From positions 1-9,351 of the forward strand of contig CACYDD010000369.1 in assembly GCA_902773065.1 (NCBI GenBank): a stretch of 9,351 bases of DNA. The letters are read 5' to 3'. The DNA comes from an uncultured Ruminococcus sp. (GTDB taxonomy: Bacteria; Bacillota; Clostridia; Oscillospirales; Acutalibacteraceae). The translations under genes and the position numbers were made by a program. The notes under the pieces are model-generated. The model did not search any database, was not told the DNA's origin, and saw only the letters and a program-made list of their open reading frames with translations. Below are positions 6,790-9,351 of this stretch, in pieces; position 1 is the first letter of the stretch, and each line of letters starts with the position of its first letter.

Positions 6790-7740
6790 ATGGAAAAAAT
6801 CAATGTAAGAAAAGCAGCAATTATCGGCTGTGGTTTTGTAGGCTCGGCTTCTGCATTTGCTTTGATGCAGAGTGGCTTGTTTTCGGAACTGGTGCTGATC
6901 GATGCAGACAAGGATAAGGCAGAGGGCGAAGCACTGGATATCAGCCATGGTCTGCCATTTGCAAAGCCCATGCAGATTTATGCGGGCGGCTATGATGATA
7001 TTTCAGATGCGGCTGTGGTAATTGTTACCGCAGGAGCAGGACAGAAGCCGGGAGAGACAAGGCTTGACCTTGTCAGAAAGAATGTCGGCATTTTCAAAAG
7101 CATAATTCCGGAAATTGCCAAAAGAAAATTTGACGGTATTCTTCTGATCGTTGCAAATCCTGTGGATATCCTGACCTATGCGGCTGTAAAGCTCAGCGGA
7201 TTGCCTGAAAGCAGAGTGTTTGGTTCGGGAACAGTGCTTGACAGTGCAAGGCTGAAATATGTGCTTGGAGAACATCTGGGTGTTGACAGCAGGAGCGTTC
7301 ACGCTTTTATTCTGGGAGAACACGGCGACAGCGAAATTGCCGCATGGAGCAGTGCGAATGTATCGGGTGTTCCTCTGAATCGTTTTTGCGAAATGAGAGG
7401 ACATTTTGACCATCAGTCGGCAATGGAAAGAATTGCAGATGATGTCAAAAACAGTGCCTATGAGATCATCAATAAAAAGAAAGCGACCTATTACGGAATT
7501 GCTATGTCGGTAAGAAGGATCTGTGAAGCCATTGTACTTGATCAGAAATCGATCTTTCCAGTCTCTACCATTCAGCATGGTAATTTCGGGATAGAGGATG
7601 TTGCATTGAGTATGCCTGCCATTGTCGGCAAGGACGGTGTGGAAGCCTATGTACCCATCAGTCTTGACGAAAGCGAAACCAAGGCACTCAGAGAATCCGC
7701 CGACGCACTGAAAGAAGTCATTGCAACGCTTGATTTATAA
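6790..7740 (+). CDS. ldh: L-lactate dehydrogenase (NAD-dependent)
   Basis: The enzyme reduces pyruvate to L-lactate with NADH, regenerating NAD during fermentation in the cytoplasm. The 316-residue product has the Rossmann motif GCGFVG (13-18), the NAD-selective acid D38 (LIDAD) and the active-site loop AGQKPGETR. Q85 in that loop corresponds to the lactate-specific Gln102; malate dehydrogenases have Arg there. R91 is also in the loop. The substrate-binding R154 (DSAR), the catalytic H178 in GEHGDSE and T233 complete the site. By family numbering, the allosteric fructose-1,6-bisphosphate site has H171 conserved (His188), while the Arg173 position is Lys (K156), so activator binding may be altered. 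The gene is 10 bases after rnr, indicating cotranscription, and ends upstream of a strong terminator. Confidence 0.95.
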   Translation: MEKINVRKAAIIGCGFVGSASAFALMQSGLFSELVLIDADKDKAEGEALDISHGLPFAKPMQIYAGGYDDISDAAVVIVTAGAGQKPGETRLDLVRKNVGIFKSIIPEIAKRKFDGILLIVANPVDILTYAAVKLSGLPESRVFGSGTVLDSARLKYVLGEHLGVDSRSVHAFILGEHGDSEIAAWSSANVSGVPLNRFCEMRGHFDHQSAMERIADDVKNSAYEIINKKKATYYGIAMSVRRICEAIVLDQKSIFPVSTIQHGNFGIEDVALSMPAIVGKDGVEAYVPISLDESETKALRESADALKEVIATLDL

Positions 7741-7744
7741 ATTA

Positions 7745-7797
7745 GTAAAATAATCACTGCTATTGATCATTTCTCTATCCATAGCGTGATTATTTAC
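7745..7797. repeat. hairpin just after ldh
   Basis: GTAAAATAATCAC (7745-7757) pairs with GTGATTATTTAC (7786-7797) with one bulged A. The stem continues with GCTAT (7759-7763) against ATAGC (7781-7785) around a 17-base loop. No T tract follows, so it is probably not the terminator itself. It may protect the 3' end of the ldh message or help termination together with the next hairpin. Confidence 0.6.
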
Positions 7798-7816
7798 AGT
7801 ATTGATATATACATTC

Positions 7817-7854
7817 AATTTGACTGCTGTCAAATTTATTTTTCTGATTTTTTT
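7817..7854 (+). terminator. intrinsic terminator of the rnr-ldh transcript
   Basis: AATTTGAC (7817-7824) and GTCAAATT (7829-7836) form a perfect 8-bp stem around the loop TGCT, followed by a long T-rich tract (TATTTTTCTGATTTTTTT). Only the + strand has the T run, so it acts on the ldh transcript and separates it from the downstream gene. The stem is AT-rich, but the U tract is long. Confidence 0.8.
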
Positions 7855-7859
7855 AGTAG

Positions 7860-7888
7860 TTGAAAATATTTTTTGAACATGATATAAT
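7860..7888 (+). promoter_or_regulatory. strong sigma-A promoter for the exported repeat protein
   Basis: TTGAAA (7860-7865, 5 of 6 to TTGACA) is followed by a 17-base spacer and a perfect TATAAT (7883-7888), which also has the TGn extension (7880-7882). Transcription should begin near 7895, about 26 bases before the start codon. No clear operator palindrome overlaps it, so constitutive or growth-linked expression is plausible. Confidence 0.85.
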
Positions 7889-7908
7889 TAAGACATTATT
7901 TCATAATT

Positions 7909-7914
7909 GGGAGG
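7909..7914 (+). promoter_or_regulatory. ribosome binding site choosing between two adjacent ATGs
   Basis: GGGAGG is followed by two consecutive in-frame ATG codons at 7918 and 7921. Spacing is 3 bases to the first and 6 to the second, so the second is preferred. The choice changes the protein by one Met only. Confidence 0.7.
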
Positions 7915-7920
7915 AATATG

Positions 7921-9351
7921 ATGAAAAAGCAAAGAATGTTAAAAGTTCTCAGTGTGGCCACATTATCGGCTGCACTTACGTTTTGTACAGGATTGTATGC
8001 CAATGCGGCAGAATCAGGAAATGAAACGCCTGTTTTGCCGATTACTGCAACGCAAGAGGAACAGACAAAACTTATGCTTGACTTTGATCAGCTTCCGAAG
8101 GAAGTGTATGCAGGAGATACAATATCCCTTGCTCTGAAAGCAAGCGGCGGTGATCAGGAATATACCTATGTATTTTTACAAAAGGGGAAGAATGATTCCG
8201 ATTTTGTGGAAGTGGCAAGAAATACAGAGGGTGTTTATGAGTATTCATTCAGTGAACCCGGCACATATGAAATTCGCTTTTATGCTTATGACGCGTCAGA
8301 AAATGAAAGTGATAAGGTTACAAGTGAGTTAAATGTCAAAGCTCTTGAAAAACTTTCTGACAACGGTACAAATCTCAGTGCCAAAGCAGTAAACGTCGGC
8401 GGCAAATTGACTGTGAATGCTGTATTCAAAGGCGGCAGAGGACCGTATACATACAAATACGAATATAAACAAGACGGCGGCAGCTGGGGCAATACAGTTG
8501 ATTTTTCTAAAAAAAGCTCCCATACCTATACTGTGCCGAAGACAGTAGGAAAATATGCAGTACGTGTTACAGCAAAGGATGCCGACGGAAATACGGCAAG
8601 CAAGGAACTGGCTTTTACCGTTATCAATGAAACAGGAAAAGCATTGAGCCTCGGCGGAAAAGTAAGTGCTGCAAATATTGCCATCGGCAGTTCTGTTACT
8701 GCGACAGCCACAATATCGGGCGGGACAGCATCGTATCAGTTCCGCTACTCCTATAAATCAGGAAATGGCAGCTGGGTATATGTTGACAAGGATTATGTCG
8801 ATACCAACACACGAAAAATCACTCTTCCCAAAAAGGCAGGTACCTATACGGTACGTATTCAGGTCAAAGACTATAACGGCAAAACAGCTGAAAAGAAATT
8901 TACTGTCAATGTGAAATCGCTTGATGTCAGTAAATCAACGGTCAGTAAAACAACTGCAAAAATCAAGGAATCGGTAAAGCTGACTGCAAAGACCTCCTAC
9001 AAATCGGGAACGGTAAAATACCGTTATTCTTATAAAAAGACCTCCGCTTCTTCGTGGACATATTCGGGAAATTATGCAGCAGCGGCCAGTCATAATTTCC
9101 AGTTTAAATCTGCAGGTACTTATTATGTACGTGTGCAGACAAAGGACAGCACGGGAAAGGTGGTAACAAAGCAGTTCAAGATCACTGTAAAAGCAATGAG
9201 CATTACTGCAAAGCTCAGCGGCGGTACGATGATCTCAACTGCAAAATCAGTAAAACTGACAACAAAGGTTACCAACAGTTCCGGAACAGCAAAATACAGA
9301 TATTCCTATTCCACTGATAACGGAAAAACATGGAAATATACGGGAAATTAT
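7921..9351 (+). CDS. secreted tandem-repeat protein (Ig-like / triple-tyrosine-like), 3' end outside window
   Basis: The frame is open without a stop for 477 codons to the window edge. The N-terminus is a Sec signal peptide: basic MKKQRMLK, a hydrophobic core (about 9-25) and an AxA site, A27-N-A29, before AES. A cysteine at 22 is preceded by Phe and does not form a lipobox. After a short linker come tandem units of about 90 residues starting near 51, 150, 242, 334 and 427 (the last one cut). Each has a [YF]xYxY-type strand (YKYEY, FRYSY, YRYSY, YRYSY), usually a Trp shortly after, then a GxYxVRVxxKDxxGK strand pair. This resembles bacterial Ig-like, PKD-like or Y_Y_Y beta-sandwich modules. 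The mature part is rich in Lys, Thr, Ser and Tyr and looks basic. The protein is probably exported to the cell surface or medium for adhesion or glycan binding, perhaps as stalk repeats before a catalytic or anchoring domain beyond the window. No enzymatic motif is visible. It has its own strong promoter and is separated from ldh by a terminator. Confidence 0.88.
   Translation, partial: MKKQRMLKVLSVATLSAALTFCTGLYANAAESGNETPVLPITATQEEQTKLMLDFDQLPKEVYAGDTISLALKASGGDQEYTYVFLQKGKNDSDFVEVARNTEGVYEYSFSEPGTYEIRFYAYDASENESDKVTSELNVKALEKLSDNGTNLSAKAVNVGGKLTVNAVFKGGRGPYTYKYEYKQDGGSWGNTVDFSKKSSHTYTVPKTVGKYAVRVTAKDADGNTASKELAFTVINETGKALSLGGKVSAANIAIGSSVTATATISGGTASYQFRYSYKSGNGSWVYVDKDYVDTNTRKITLPKKAGTYTVRIQVKDYNGKTAEKKFTVNVKSLDVSKSTVSKTTAKIKESVKLTAKTSYKSGTVKYRYSYKKTSASSWTYSGNYAAAASHNFQFKSAGTYYVRVQTKDSTGKVVTKQFKITVKAMSITAKLSGGTMISTAKSVKLTTKVTNSSGTAKYRYSYSTDNGKTWKYTGNY
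8071..9351 (+). repeat. five protein-level tandem repeats (~90 residues each)
   Basis: Units begin near 8071, 8368, 8644, 8920 and 9199. Corresponding aromatic positions (Y83, Y180, Y276, Y369, Y461) are 97, 96, 93 and 92 residues apart. The last two units are most alike (YRYSY, then W.Y.GNY). The DNA copies differ clearly in codons, so the duplications are old and kept by selection on the fold. The first unit is the most divergent. Confidence 0.8.

Noticed and set aside
7003..7578. 191-codon reverse-strand frame opposite ldh
   Set aside because: It is a shadow of the conserved ldh reading frame with no protein-like motifs.
7978..7989. Lipoprotein signal (Cys at residue 22 of the exported protein)
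   Set aside because: The residues before Cys are Leu-Thr-Phe. A lipobox needs a small residue at -1, and a normal AxA cleavage site follows at 27-29.
7952..8914. Several short forward frames (7952-8137, 8150-8332, 8666-8914)
   Set aside because: All three are in the same +1 shifted frame inside the exported repeat protein, whose main frame has a signal peptide and coherent repeats. They are out-of-frame shadows.
1..9351. Defence island, prophage, CRISPR or insertion sequence
   Set aside because: No transposase, integrase, nuclease-effector gene or regular spaced repeat was seen. Apart from the right-end gene and the palindrome, the content is conserved housekeeping.

Overview
This 9.35 kb window looks like chromosomal DNA from a low-to-moderate GC member of the Bacillota, most likely a Clostridia of the Ruminococcus/Oscillospiraceae type. 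That placement is an inference. It rests on the DnaD-DnaI replication-restart pair, strong GGAGG-type ribosome binding sites, a DegV-family protein, RNase R, an L-lactate dehydrogenase and short sigma-A promoters. All recognisable genes are on the + strand and tightly packed. I see no tRNA, rRNA, CRISPR array, transposase or phage gene.

Layout. (1) Positions 1-80 are the acidic C-terminal tail of an unidentified upstream gene, followed by a hairpin terminator at 104-138. (2) cca (159-1490) encodes a CCA-adding tRNA nucleotidyltransferase with an HD domain. (3) dnaD (1529-2557) and a dnaI-type helicase loader (2557-3555) overlap by one base, with a good extended -10 promoter just upstream. (4) degV (3570-4424) follows after 14 bases. 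(5) The 4425-4661 gap holds a long nested inverted repeat (about 126 bp) and a short coding-like remnant. (6) rnr (4662-6779, RNase R) and ldh (6790-7740, L-lactate dehydrogenase) are 10 bases apart and probably cotranscribed. (7) The gap after ldh has one hairpin, then a textbook intrinsic terminator (7817-7854), then a near-consensus sigma-A promoter (7860-7888). (8) A large gene starts at 7921 and runs off the right edge. It encodes a secreted, lysine- and tyrosine-rich protein made of about 90-residue tandem beta-sandwich-like repeats.

How the genes work together. Most of the window is housekeeping: tRNA 3'-end maturation, helicase loading, a probable fatty-acid carrier, structured-RNA decay and fermentative NAD regeneration. 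The neighbours share transcription more than a single pathway, except for dnaD and dnaI, which act in the same helicase-loading step. The least explained parts are the exported repeat protein at the right end and the palindromic element between degV and rnr. I found no convincing new defence or mobile system.
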